Assembly: GCA_020523905.1 (NCBI GenBank)
Contig: JAJAPZ010000021.1
Coordinates: 1-37,275, forward strand
DNA from: Candidatus Obscuribacterium magneticum
GTDB lineage: Bacteria > Elusimicrobiota > Elusimicrobia > F11
Length of the DNA: 37,275 nt
Direction: 5' to 3'
The position numbers and the translations under genes were made by a program. Shown here piece after piece: positions 16,681 through 25,306 of this stretch (positions are counted from its first letter, which is position 1; every line of letters begins with the position of its first letter). The notes under the pieces are model-generated. The model was given only the letters and a program-made list of their open reading frames with translations, made no database searches and was not told the origin of the DNA.

Positions 16681-17552
16681 GAGGGTTTTTGTTGGGCCGT
16701 ATATGTTTCGGCCACGCCTTTGGCCAGCGTGCGGATGCGGCCGATGGTGTTGGTCCTTTCCGAGACGGATATGGCGCCCCGGGCGTCCAGCAAGTTGAAC
16801 AAATGAGAGCACTTGAGTGCGGCATCGTAGGCCGGTAACGGCAACTTTTGATTCAGCAGGTTTTTTGCCAGGGATTCGTAGTCGTTGAAGTGGCGACGGA
16901 TCATCTCCGGGTCGGAACGGGAGAAATTAAATTCCGAGAACTGTTTTTCATCCTCCTTGTGCACCTGGCCGTAGGTCACCCCTGTCGTCCATTCGATGTC
17001 AAACACACTGTCTTTCTTTTGCGAGTACATGGCCAGGCGCTCGAGCCCGTAGGTGATTTCAACCGAGATGGGATTTAAGTCGAGGCCGCCCATTTGTTGG
17101 AAGTAGGTGAATTGGGTGATTTCCATCCCGTCCAGCCACACCTCCCACCCGAGACCCCAGGCTCCCAGGGTCGGCGATTCCCAGTCGTCCTCCACGAACC
17201 GGATGTCGTGGCGCCGGGCGTTGATGCCAATGTGGGTGAGGGACTCCAAATACTGCCTCTGAATATCCGGCGGAGACGGCTTTAGAATGACTTGAAACTG
17301 GTAGTAGCGCTGAAGCCGGTTCGGGTTGTCGCCATAGCGGCCATCGGTGGGGCGGCGGGAGGGTTCCACATAGGCTACGGCCCAGGGATCGGGCCCCAGG
17401 CACTTCAAAAAGGTCGCCGGGTTAAAGGTTCCGGCCCCTTTCTCCAGGTCGTAAGGCTGAAAGATGAGACAGCCGCGCTTGGCCCAAAACTTTTCCAAGG
17501 CGAAGATGATTTCTTGGAAGGATAGGCCGGTCGTGACGGATTGTGATTTCAT
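16677..17552 (-). CDS. glyQ: Glycyl-tRNA synthetase alpha subunit
   Basis: A 291-residue class II catalytic subunit that joins glycine to tRNA-Gly together with GlyS. It has the typical N-terminal [17 protein letters not shown], then [20 protein letters not shown] and [20 protein letters not shown] (motif 2 region), [25 protein letters not shown] and YGLERLAMY (motif 3). Length matches the family. It overlaps glyS by ATGA and follows recO by 21 bases. Nothing unusual is seen. Confidence 0.97.
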   Translation of the reverse strand: MKSQSVTTGLSFQEIIFALEKFWAKRGCLIFQPYDLEKGAGTFNPATFLKCLGPDPWAVAYVEPSRRPTDGRYGDNPNRLQRYYQFQVILKPSPPDIQRQYLESLTHIGINARRHDIRFVEDDWESPTLGAWGLGWEVWLDGMEITQFTYFQQMGGLDLNPISVEITYGLERLAMYSQKKDSVFDIEWTTGVTYGQVHKEDEKQFSEFNFSRSDPEMIRRHFNDYESLAKNLLNQKLPLPAYDAALKCSHLFNLLDARGAISVSERTNTIGRIRTLAKGVAETYTAQQKPS

Positions 17553-17573
17553 CAGCGCAGTGAATTTTTCCTT

Positions 17574-18227
17574 TTATGTTTTGGCCAGAATGCCTGATTT
17601 TAGTTTTCGGGGCATAATCCATTCAAGGCGATCTTCGAAAAAGGCCACACAGCGGTTCAGATTTTCCCTTGACAGGGAGATCGAAATCCCCATTTCATCG
17701 ATGTACAAATGATGGGGGGCCTCGCGGCCATTGGTCTCTTTGGTTTTATTGGATAAGTGCAGAAGTGTGGGGAGGTAATCGCCGTGGCCCATGACCTTTA
17801 AAAAATGCCAGAGGAAGCACGTCCACTCCACACTGGCCTCCGGCGTTGCCTGCAGCGATTGAAGCGTCTTTCGAAGAAGGTCGTAAACGGGCGGCGACGG
17901 GGCCCGGAAGGGGAATAAAATATCAATGGTTTCGCAGCATTTGGAGGCGGTTTCAAAGGCGGCGGTGTTGTGCCGGATGTTATGGTGGCTGTTGATGAGG
18001 CGCCCGGAAATGAGGCGGGCGTGGGGACGGTGGTCGGGTAAAAAAAGCTGATAATCCGCCTCGATGAAGGGTTCCTGGAGAGGCCTTAATTTCGAGGTCA
18101 TCCGCTGCGCCCCTTTGACCGATGTCATCACCTTGCCGAAGTCTTTGAGGAAAAGGACAATCCGGGAGTCTTGCTCCAAATGGCGTTCTCTTTTCAATAC
18201 GATACCCGGGCTGTTGTGTAGGTTCAC
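17574..18227 (-). CDS. recO: DNA repair protein RecO
   Basis: A 217-residue protein with an N-terminal OB-fold (GIVLKRERHLEQDSRIVLFL, FGKVMTSVKGAQR) and a helical C-terminal part. RecO helps RecR load RecA onto SSB-coated single-stranded DNA. The KGAQRMTSKL segment matches the basic KGARR.xS..... region of the family. The zinc-binding Cys cluster found in many RecO proteins is not visible, as in the enterobacterial form; a lone CC lies at about 97. The start is GTG 18227, overlapping the stop of the upstream CBS gene (GTGA), with AAAGGA close upstream. Similarity outside the N-terminus is weak, so I am less sure than for its neighbours. Confidence 0.85.
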   Translation of the reverse strand: MNLHNSPGIVLKRERHLEQDSRIVLFLKDFGKVMTSVKGAQRMTSKLRPLQEPFIEADYQLFLPDHRPHARLISGRLINSHHNIRHNTAAFETASKCCETIDILFPFRAPSPPVYDLLRKTLQSLQATPEASVEWTCFLWHFLKVMGHGDYLPTLLHLSNKTKETNGREAPHHLYIDEMGISISLSRENLNRCVAFFEDRLEWIMPRKLKSGILAKT

Positions 18228-19213
18228 GGTTCGTCCTTTATTTCTCCGACAATGGCCTCCAGGGTGTCCTGGAGAGTGATGAGGCCCATAACATTACCAC
18301 TATTTGGCCCCTCCCGCACGATGGCAATGTGGTGCCGCCCGCTTTTAAAAACGCGCATGAGTTCGGTTAAGGGCATGTCGGGCATGACAACATGAAGAGG
18401 CCGCAAGAGGTCAGCGAGGACGACGAGGGAACCGTTGCGCCAGGCCAGCAACAAGTCTTTGGCGTAGAGGAGGCCCACCATTTTGTCGAGGGAGGTGGAA
18501 TAAATAGGAATCCGTGACAGGCCGGATAAAATCACCTTCTCAATGATTTTTTCCATGGGTTCTTGTTGGGAGACCGAAAATATTTCGAAGCGCGGGGTCA
18601 TGGCGTCTTTCGCGGTCAGTTTCGAGTAATCGAGAACATTGTCGAGTATTTTTTTTGCGGTGCTCGGAAGTGCCGAATGAGTGAAAATTTTTTTAAGTTC
18701 GGTTTCTTTAAGAAAGAGGCTCCCCTTTTTTCTTTTCCGGTAGCCGATGAGAAGGAAATTGGCGATCGCGACGGAGGCGGCCGCCACGGGTGTCAAAAGG
18801 CGGCTCCAGAGATAGAGAAGCGGTGAGACGCGGAAAGCCCAGGCGACGGGTTGGTGTTTGGCCCATATTTTCGGGACGATTTCACCCAGGAAAAGGACGA
18901 CGATACCCGAAAGGAAAGCCACCATGACGGTGATAAATGCCGGTGGCCACCGGAGCGAGCGGGACAACTCAACCGCCAGGCTGGCCGCCAAAACCCCCAC
19001 CCCGGCTTGCACGGCGTTACTGGAAAGGATAAGCGTGGCCAGAACACGAGCCGGATTTTTCTCCCATAACCCGAGGCTTTTGGGGCGCCTATGCTTCATT
19101 CGTTTTATTTGCGCCGCCCCCAAGTTGGTGAAGGCCACTTCCGCCGCTGAGAAAAGTCCCGACAGAACGATCAAGGCAGCAAAAACAATGAGCTCAAAAG
19201 TGATCCAGTTCAT
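18224..19213 (-). CDS. CNNM/CBS-domain membrane protein (HlyC/CorC family), second copy
   Basis: A 329-residue protein with an N-terminal CNNM (DUF21) membrane domain of about three to four helices (LIVFAALIVLSGLFSAAEVAFTN, FLSGIVVLFLGEIVPKIWAK) and a pair of CBS domains from about residue 195 (AMTPRFEIFSV, LSRIPIYSTSLDKMVGLLYAKDLL, HHIAIVREG..GNVMGLITLQDTLEAIVGEI). The short C-terminal CorC_HlyC domain is absent; it stops right after the second CBS domain. Such proteins are linked to Mg2+/Co2+ efflux or homeostasis. It overlaps the paralogue upstream by ATGA and recO downstream by GTGA. The two copies in tandem may form a heterodimer. Confidence 0.88.
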   Translation of the reverse strand: MNWITFELIVFAALIVLSGLFSAAEVAFTNLGAAQIKRMKHRRPKSLGLWEKNPARVLATLILSSNAVQAGVGVLAASLAVELSRSLRWPPAFITVMVAFLSGIVVLFLGEIVPKIWAKHQPVAWAFRVSPLLYLWSRLLTPVAAASVAIANFLLIGYRKRKKGSLFLKETELKKIFTHSALPSTAKKILDNVLDYSKLTAKDAMTPRFEIFSVSQQEPMEKIIEKVILSGLSRIPIYSTSLDKMVGLLYAKDLLLAWRNGSLVVLADLLRPLHVVMPDMPLTELMRVFKSGRHHIAIVREGPNSGNVMGLITLQDTLEAIVGEIKDEP

Positions 19214-20241
19214 GTGGGGCCCTGCGTCAGGTCGTATTCATCCAGAATTTCGCCGGTGATCTCTTCCAAAACGTCTTCGAGGGTGACCAGGCCGATGATG
19301 TCATTCTGGACGTTGCGGACAAAGCCGGCGTGAACGCCGCTTGTCTTAAAATCCTGCAGGAGATCGTACACCGAGCGATGGGCGGGCACATCCATGGCTT
19401 TTCGCACCATCGATCGAAGATCCTTTCCTTCCTCTTTGAGGATGAGAAGGAGAAGATCGGCCGTGTGGATGAATCCGATCAGGGAGCCCTGATATTTGAC
19501 GGGGGTGCGGGTGTGCCCCTCTTCGACGATGAGGTCCAGAAGAAGCTCACGCTCACGAGGGGCTTTTCCCGGCGGATCGATTTCAATGATGTCGACGTCT
19601 TTGAGTGGGGTCATCATGCTTTCCGCCTTGCGGTCATGGATTTCCAGGATCCGTCGAATCATGCCGTAGGCATCGGACGAGACATCGGTGGCTTCCGGCA
19701 CTTCTTCCAAGAGGCCTTTCAGCTCCTGGACGCTAAAGGTCACGTCCGAACTGGACGCGGTGGTTTTCCATTTTTTGAAGAAAAGATCCGAGAAGATCGA
19801 AACAAAGTTAAGAAGAGGGAGAAGAAATCGTCGAGCGGTCGACAAGAGAGGAAGGACCACAAGGCTCATTTTTTCGGGGCTGGCCCGGGCGACGAGCTTG
19901 GGGACCATTTCTCCTGCAATGACCAGTAAAAATGTTTCAAAGACCCAGGCCCAGATTTTCATGCGGGTTGGGGTGTCAAAGTGAAGGGCCTGCACGACCC
20001 AGGAGGTGACGAGGGAGGCAAAGAGGATGTTGACAAGGGTGTTCCCGACGAGAATGGTGGTCAAAAGTTCGTGCGGGCGGTTCAGCCACCGTATAAAAGC
20101 GTGTGCCAGAGCCGGATTGTGGAGAGCCAGCCGTTTGACCTTTTGGGCGGACAAGGACACAAGGGCGGTTTCCGATAAGGAGAAAAACGCGCTGGCCAAA
20201 AGAAGAAAAAGGCCGATATAGAGCTGCGACGCAATGATCAT
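19210..20241 (-). CDS. CNNM/CBS-domain membrane protein (HlyC/CorC family), first copy
   Basis: About 343 residues from ATG 20241; a TTG at 20268 would add nine. It has the CNNM domain (LFLLLASAFFSLSETALVSLS, RPHELLTTILVGNTLVNILFASL, VIAGEMVPKLVA) and two CBS domains (ESMMTPLKDVDII, TRTPVKYQGSLIGFIHTADLL, HAGFVRNVQNDIIGLVTLEDVLEEITGEI), and ends DEYD shortly after. It also lacks the CorC_HlyC domain. The sequence clearly differs from its neighbour, so the duplication is old. Just upstream lies a cluster of four REP-like palindromes. A role in divalent metal balance is inferred from the family. Confidence 0.88.
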   Translation of the reverse strand: MIIASQLYIGLFLLLASAFFSLSETALVSLSAQKVKRLALHNPALAHAFIRWLNRPHELLTTILVGNTLVNILFASLVTSWVVQALHFDTPTRMKIWAWVFETFLLVIAGEMVPKLVARASPEKMSLVVLPLLSTARRFLLPLLNFVSIFSDLFFKKWKTTASSSDVTFSVQELKGLLEEVPEATDVSSDAYGMIRRILEIHDRKAESMMTPLKDVDIIEIDPPGKAPRERELLLDLIVEEGHTRTPVKYQGSLIGFIHTADLLLLILKEEGKDLRSMVRKAMDVPAHRSVYDLLQDFKTSGVHAGFVRNVQNDIIGLVTLEDVLEEITGEILDEYDLTQGPT

Positions 20242-20270
20242 AGCGCGGCACCGCCGCAACCAAAGCAAAC

Positions 20271-20414
20271 GTCATTCCCGCGAAAGCGGGAATCCAGCAA
20301 TTCGTCATTCCCGCATGTCGTTAGCGGGAATCCATCATTTAATGGATCCCCGATTAAGACATTCGGGGATGACGCCCTTGGCGTCACCTGGATTCCCGCT
20401 TTCGCGGGAATGAC
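20271..20414. repeat. Cluster of four REP-like palindromes
   Basis: Four units with the shared flanks GTCAT and ATCCA occur at 20271-20297, 20304-20334, 20343-20373 and 20389-20414. The first two point one way and the last two the other. Stems are ATTCCCGC type in units 1, 2 and 4, with a longer loop in 2, and ATCCCCGA type in unit 3, with both arms changed together. The cluster fills most of the 225-base gap between the first CNNM gene and ybeY, and contains no plausible gene. Palindromes here could end transcription or protect mRNA inside the operon. Confidence 0.88.
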
Positions 20415-20466
20415 GATACTCTTGTGGTTTCTCTGTAAAATCACACGAAATGGTTGTGTCATACTA

Positions 20467-20919
20467 TCACTCTTTCCCGATGGCACCGGCCAATTTTACG
20501 AAGGATTCTTGTTTTTTCCACATCCGTCTTTTTTGGCGCGGCGTCTTGTCTGAGATGCCGGCGAGATGCAGAAGGCCATGGATGACAAGCCTCAGGATTT
20601 CGCGTTTGAGAGGCTCCCCGTAGATCTTGGCATTCCGGATGGCTTCTGGAACCGAGATATACACATCTCCTTCGGAGCTTTCAAATTTATTCGCCGGTTG
20701 GCTATCGTATGAAAAGGCGATGACATCCGTGTTTCTATTCTTACGAAGGAATCGGCGGTTGAGCTGTCGAACGGTTCTGTCGTCGGCAAAGATGATGTTG
20801 ATAACAAGCGGTTTATTAACACGTCGGCTTTTCATGATCTTTCTGACCAGATGTTCAAGTGAGCGTCGGCGTGGCAACGTTCTCGGCACGTTGCCGATTT
20901 TGTGGGTGAGCACCTTCAC
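20467..20919 (-). CDS. ybeY: Endoribonuclease YbeY
   Basis: A 150-residue UPF0054 metalloprotein acting in 16S rRNA 3' end maturation and ribosome quality control. The fold markers are INIIFADDRTVRQLNRRFLRKNRNTDVIAFSY (the LNxxFxxxxxxTDVLSF region), GDVYIS, and the metal site IHGLLHLAGISDKT. In the usual HGxLHLxGYDH motif the third ligand is His; here it is Asp, a substitution I also recall from Bacteroidetes YbeY. The start is GTG 20919, two bases after the stop of the 7TM-HD gene. The phoH / HD / ybeY order is common in bacteria and supports the call. Confidence 0.93.
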   Translation of the reverse strand: MKVLTHKIGNVPRTLPRRRSLEHLVRKIMKSRRVNKPLVINIIFADDRTVRQLNRRFLRKNRNTDVIAFSYDSQPANKFESSEGDVYISVPEAIRNAKIYGEPLKREILRLVIHGLLHLAGISDKTPRQKRRMWKKQESFVKLAGAIGKE

Positions 20920-20921
20920 GG

Positions 20922-22457
20922 TTAGGGAGTCAGTTCTTCTTTGTATTCCGGAGGAGTGGCTTCCGGTTCGGGATAGGGAATGCGCGCATGATAATGCGTG
21001 GTGAGGGTTTGGGTGAATCGCTCCGCGATGATGTGCAGGTCCTTTAACGTCAGCGGTGTTTCATCGAGCTGTCCGTCAAACAGCTTCTTGTTGATCAACT
21101 TGTAGGTTAAATCCTGAAAGCGCTGGTGGTTCGGTTCTTCGAGGGTTCGGCTGGCCGCCTCAACAGTATCTGCCAGCATGACGATGGCTGTTTCTTTGCT
21201 TTGAGGTTTGGGGCCGGGATAACGGTAGGCTTCCTCGCTCACCGGATTTTCTTCGGTCTCCCCCTGGGTTTCCTCCATCTCCAGTGCTTTTCGGTAAAAG
21301 TACTCAATTTGGGACGTCCCGTGGTGCTCCGGAATGAAATCCAGGACCGGTTGATCCAATTTGTATTGTTGAGCGAGGGCCAATCCCTCCTTGATGTGCG
21401 ACACGATCACAAGTTTTGACAAGGACGGGCTCACCTGGTCATGGGGATTCCCGAGGGCGCTTTGGTTTTCAATGAAGTAGTCGGGTTTGACAATCTTGCC
21501 GATGTCGTGAAAGTAAGCGCCCACACGGCAGAGGAGGCCGTTGGCGCCGATGGCATTGGCGGCGTCTTCCGCCATGGAGGCGACAATAAGGGAATGATGA
21601 TACGTTCCCGGTGCCTCGAGGCTCATTTGCTTCAAAAGCGGGTGGTTGACGTCAGCGACGGTGAGAAGCCGCAAGTTGGAGGTTCTCGAAAAGAAATTTT
21701 CCAGATAGGGAAGCGCCCCGTTGCATAGAAAAGCCGACAGAAATCCACTCATCAAGGCCGATGACGACGCGACGAGGGTTGTCTGCCGATCCCAGTAGAG
21801 CATGGCGGCGATGATAAGAACAACAACGGATTGAATGAGGCCGACAAAAAGGCCCGCCCGTGAAATGTCATGGGAGGTGCGGGCCCGGCTGCCGGCCACC
21901 ACCGCCATGACACCACCGAAGGTTGTGAAGAGAGTGATCGGCAGGGAAAAGTAGTTGACAATTCCGCTAATGAGCGCGGTGACAAAGGCCACGACCATTC
22001 CCAGTCGAGGATGAAGAAGAAGCGCCGTCACGAGAGGCGCGAAACTCACCGGTGTCAGGTACGGGGAGATAGTGGGATGGCGCTTGGATCCATGGGCCAG
22101 TCCCACCACCCAAATCAGCGTGAATATCATTGTGACGGAGAGGAGGGCCATGGCGTCGTCATTTTTTGCGAGGTCGCTGTGATCGCGGATCAAGTAGTAA
22201 ACGAATAAGGACATAAGGATAATGACGAAGGTGAAGAGCGCAAGGATTTGCCGGGTGGAGGGTTCCAGGTTGTAGATCAGGGCGATAAAGATGATAAGGG
22301 TGGAGATGATCCCAACGATAAGGGGGGGAACATGGATTTCGGGACGGTACCAGGGGCGCTTCCGGGCCCGGGGGGGCTTTTGCTCCCAGTGGCTCAGTTT
22401 TTGAAGCCCCTGGGTCATGAGGTTGCGCAAAAAGTGGATGACCGCTTCTTTGGTCAT
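20922..22457 (-). CDS. 7TM-HD phosphodiesterase (PgpH-like), lacking the extracellular domain
   Basis: A 511-residue inner-membrane protein. Seven or so helices span about residues 43-255, followed by an HD domain from about 265. The HD ligands are visible in GTYHHSL (H287/H288), AYFHDIGK (H317, D318) and IPEHHG, with the later AD pair in VMLADTVEAASR. The 7TMR-HD family contains the cyclic-di-AMP phosphodiesterase PgpH. Typical PgpH proteins are about 700-850 residues, with a large extracellular 7TMR-HDED domain between helix 1 and the others; here only a short loop (NLEPSTRQ) is left after helix 1, so sensing outside the cell is probably lost. It overlaps phoH by ATGA and sits just before ybeY, as in many genomes. 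Confidence 0.9.
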   Translation of the reverse strand: MTKEAVIHFLRNLMTQGLQKLSHWEQKPPRARKRPWYRPEIHVPPLIVGIISTLIIFIALIYNLEPSTRQILALFTFVIILMSLFVYYLIRDHSDLAKNDDAMALLSVTMIFTLIWVVGLAHGSKRHPTISPYLTPVSFAPLVTALLLHPRLGMVVAFVTALISGIVNYFSLPITLFTTFGGVMAVVAGSRARTSHDISRAGLFVGLIQSVVVLIIAAMLYWDRQTTLVASSSALMSGFLSAFLCNGALPYLENFFSRTSNLRLLTVADVNHPLLKQMSLEAPGTYHHSLIVASMAEDAANAIGANGLLCRVGAYFHDIGKIVKPDYFIENQSALGNPHDQVSPSLSKLVIVSHIKEGLALAQQYKLDQPVLDFIPEHHGTSQIEYFYRKALEMEETQGETEENPVSEEAYRYPGPKPQSKETAIVMLADTVEAASRTLEEPNHQRFQDLTYKLINKKLFDGQLDETPLTLKDLHIIAERFTQTLTTHYHARIPYPEPEATPPEYKEELTP

Positions 22458-23413
22458 GGGGTTTTCTTTTCGCCTTCTCTGTTTTCGTACGTTTCGTAGG
22501 CGTCAATAACCTTCTGCACGAGCTTGTGGCGGATGACGTCAGCGCCCGTCAGATAAGTGAAATGGATGTCGGCGATGTTTTTTAAGATGGTTTGAATGAG
22601 TAAAAGGCCGGACTTTTTCTTGTTCTCCAGGTCGATTTGGGTGAGGTCGCCATTGATGATCATTTTGGAATTGTTGCCCATGCGCGTGAGAAACATTTTC
22701 ATCTGTTCCGGTGTGGTGTTCTGCGCTTCATCCAGAATGATGATGGCATTGTCTAAGGTCCGCCCGCGCATGTAGGCGAGAGGGACGATCTCAACGACCT
22801 CGTTCTCGCGCATGAGGCGGAACCGGTCGGGCCCGATGATCGTGAAAAAAGCGTCGTACAAGGGACGGAGATAGGGATGGACCTTTTCATAAAGGTCGCC
22901 CGGAAGAAACCCCAGCTTTTCACCGGCTTCTACCACAGGGCGTGAGAGGACAATTTTCCTGAAACGCTCCGCTTCCATCTCCGCCAGTGAAAAGGCCACA
23001 GCCAGAAATGTTTTTCCTGTTCCCGCCGGGCCGATGGAGATGACCATGTCGTTGTGACGCATGGCGTTGATGTAGTCCTTTTGATTGGGGGTTCGCGGGG
23101 TGATGTGGAATCCTGTGACGGTGCGGATAACTGTGTCTTTCCGATAAGGCCCGCTCGATTTTTCAATCGGTTCTTTTAGATGAAAGGAGGCCGGGGTCTG
23201 CTTTTTGGCGGTCAACGCGGCGATCGCTTTGTCAATCTCTGACGGTTTGCCGCGGATGGCCAGGGTCAACCCCTCGCCCGAAGGATGTTGGGAAGGCCGC
23301 ACAAAAAATTGAACGTGGTAAAGGTGCTCCAAATCCCGGAGATATTGGTCGTTTTGGCCAAAGAGCTCCAGCGCTTCCTCGTGGTTTTTTAAATGTACCC
23401 GTTTCGTCGGCAT
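22454..23413 (-). CDS. phoH: PhoH-like ATPase
   Basis: A 319-residue PhoH/YbeZ-type protein. The N-terminal 80 residues resemble a KH-like RNA-binding region (LYHVQFFVRP, GEGLTLAIRGKPSEIDKAIAAL). The ATPase core has Walker A GPAGTGKT (128-135), RPVVEAGEKLGFLPGDLYEKV, YMRGRTLDNAIIILDEAQNTT (Walker B) and MKMFLTRMGNNSKMIINGDLTQID. The protein commonly works with YbeY in RNA metabolism; both are encoded here, with the 7TM-HD gene between them. It lies 16 bases downstream of aspS. Confidence 0.95.
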   Translation of the reverse strand: MPTKRVHLKNHEEALELFGQNDQYLRDLEHLYHVQFFVRPSQHPSGEGLTLAIRGKPSEIDKAIAALTAKKQTPASFHLKEPIEKSSGPYRKDTVIRTVTGFHITPRTPNQKDYINAMRHNDMVISIGPAGTGKTFLAVAFSLAEMEAERFRKIVLSRPVVEAGEKLGFLPGDLYEKVHPYLRPLYDAFFTIIGPDRFRLMRENEVVEIVPLAYMRGRTLDNAIIILDEAQNTTPEQMKMFLTRMGNNSKMIINGDLTQIDLENKKKSGLLLIQTILKNIADIHFTYLTGADVIRHKLVQKVIDAYETYENREGEKKTP

Positions 23414-23429
23414 AGGATGGGTCCGATTC

Positions 23430-25301
23430 TTAAGGGGACACTTTTCCGGTCGATGGAGAGTTTGAATCCGACGGGCGCTGGGAAGGTGTCACTTTAAGAA
23501 CCGGTGCCAATCCCAGATCACGCAGGAGTTTTGGATCCGGTTGCCCGGGAGCACTGCTCACGAGGCAGGTGCCTTTGGCTGTCTTGGGGAAGGCGATGAC
23601 GTCCCGGATCGAATCTTCTCCAACAAGGAGAGAAATGAACCGGTCCAAACCGAGGGCGATGCCCCCGTGAGGGGGGGCGCCGGACTCCAGGGCTTCCAGC
23701 AAAAATCCGAATTTCTCATTGGCTTGGGCGGCCGACAAACCCAAAAGGCTCAAAACGGTGCGTTGAAGGTCTGCCTTATGGATACGGATGCTGCCTCCGC
23801 CGAGCTCCGTGCCGTTGAGCACAAGATCGTAGGCCCGGGCGCGGAAGGATCCCAGGATGGACCGCGGATTTGTCAACTCCGCTGGGGCGTCCAGTTTCAA
23901 TAACGCCGCGGCGTCTTCGGGATGGGAAGAGGTAAAAGGATGATGAACGCTGACCCATCTTTTTTCCTCCTCACTCCATTCAAAAAGCGGAAAGTCCGTG
24001 ATCCAGAGAAGTTGGGTGTTCTCCTTTATGGCGGGGGGTTTGTTCTTAATGACATAGGTGTTCCAAAGGTGAACGCGAAGGGCCCCCATCACGTTTTCGG
24101 CCAATGTCTTCGCATCGGCCACGATAAAAAGGATGTCCCCGGCTGAGGCGTTGGTCCCTTTTTTTAAATTTTCAATTTCTGCGGCCGAGAAAAATTTTGC
24201 GATGGGGGACTCCGCCCCGCCGTCTTTATCGAATTTTAACCAGGCCAGCCCTTTGGCGCCGACGGATTGAGCGAAGGAGGTGAGATCGTCGGTTTCTTTC
24301 CGTGCCATCGTGGCTCCGCCTTTGTGAAGAAGCGCCTTGACAACGCCACCCGCGTCCACGCTCTTTTTGAACCGTTCAAATTTTGTGCTGGAAAAAACGG
24401 AAGTGACATCGATGATTTCGGTCTTGATCCTCAAGTCCGGTTTATCCGATCCAAATTTTTCCCGAGCCTGAGCGTAGGGAAGACGGGGGAGGGGCACGTG
24501 GATATCGATGTTTAAGGCCGATTTAAAGACCCGTTGAACCAGTCTTTCTATGACGTCCATCACGTCGGATTCGTCGACAAAAGACATCTCGACGTCGATT
24601 TGGGTGAATTCAAGCTGCCGGTCGGCCCGCAAATCCTCGTCGCGGAAGCAGCGGGCGATCTGGTAGTAGCGGTCGAAACCGCCGACCATGAGGATTTGCT
24701 TGAAAAGCTGGGGAGATTGAGGAAGGGCGTAGTAGAGGCCCGGCGATAAACGGGCCGGCACGAGGAAATCGCGGGCCCCTTCCGGCGTGGAGCGGGTCAG
24801 CATGGGGGTTTCTATATCAATGAATCCTTCCTGATCAAAAAATTCCCGCACGGCCTGGGTCACCTTGTGTCGCATGAGAAGATTCCGTTGCAATTGGGGG
24901 CGCCTTAAATCCAGGTAACGATATTTCAGTCGGACCTCTTCGGAGGCTTGCGTGTATTCCGATATTTCGAAGGGGGGCGTTTTGGCTTCGTTTAATAAGG
25001 TGAGGGTTTCGGCGACGACTTCGACGGCGCCCGTGGGCAGGTTCGCGTTTTTTGTGCCCTCCGGCCGGGCCCGGACCGCGCCTTTGATCTGGGCGACGTA
25101 TTCGCTGCGCAGCTTCTCGGCGCCTTTAAACAAATCTTTTGATTCGGGATTGAAAACCACCTGGACGATGCCGGTTCGGTCCCGAAGGTCGATGAATATA
25201 ACGCCCCCGTGGTCCCGCCAGGCATGGACCCAACCGGCCAATGTGATTTTCTGGTTGATGTGTTTCTCGCGGACATCGCCGCAGTAAATGGTTCGGTGCA
25301 T
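23430..25301 (-). CDS. aspS: Aspartyl-tRNA synthetase, bacterial type
   Basis: A 623-residue class IIb synthetase. It begins with an OB-fold anticodon domain ([32 protein letters not shown]) and continues with motif 1 ([28 protein letters not shown] region), motif 2 ([23 protein letters not shown] region), the bacterial GAD insertion domain (about 290-420), and motif 3 ([28 protein letters not shown] region). The Ser/Pro-rich C-terminal tail after [16 protein letters not shown] is about 25 residues longer than I expect. The gene follows panC by a few bases. I did not judge whether it is discriminating; no gatCAB genes are in the window. Confidence 0.97.
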   Translation of the reverse strand: [623 protein letters not shown]

Positions 25302-25306
25302 GGGGT

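Noticed and set aside
16681..16812. Upstream extension of glyS
   Set aside because: The extension is out-of-frame glyQ sequence; ATG 16680 gives the conserved GlyS N-terminus and the usual ATGA overlap.
19976..20486. Minus-strand frames around the REP cluster (for example with WIPAFAGMT)
   Set aside because: Such peptides are typical of translated REP palindromes; the true genes are the CNNM protein and ybeY on either side.
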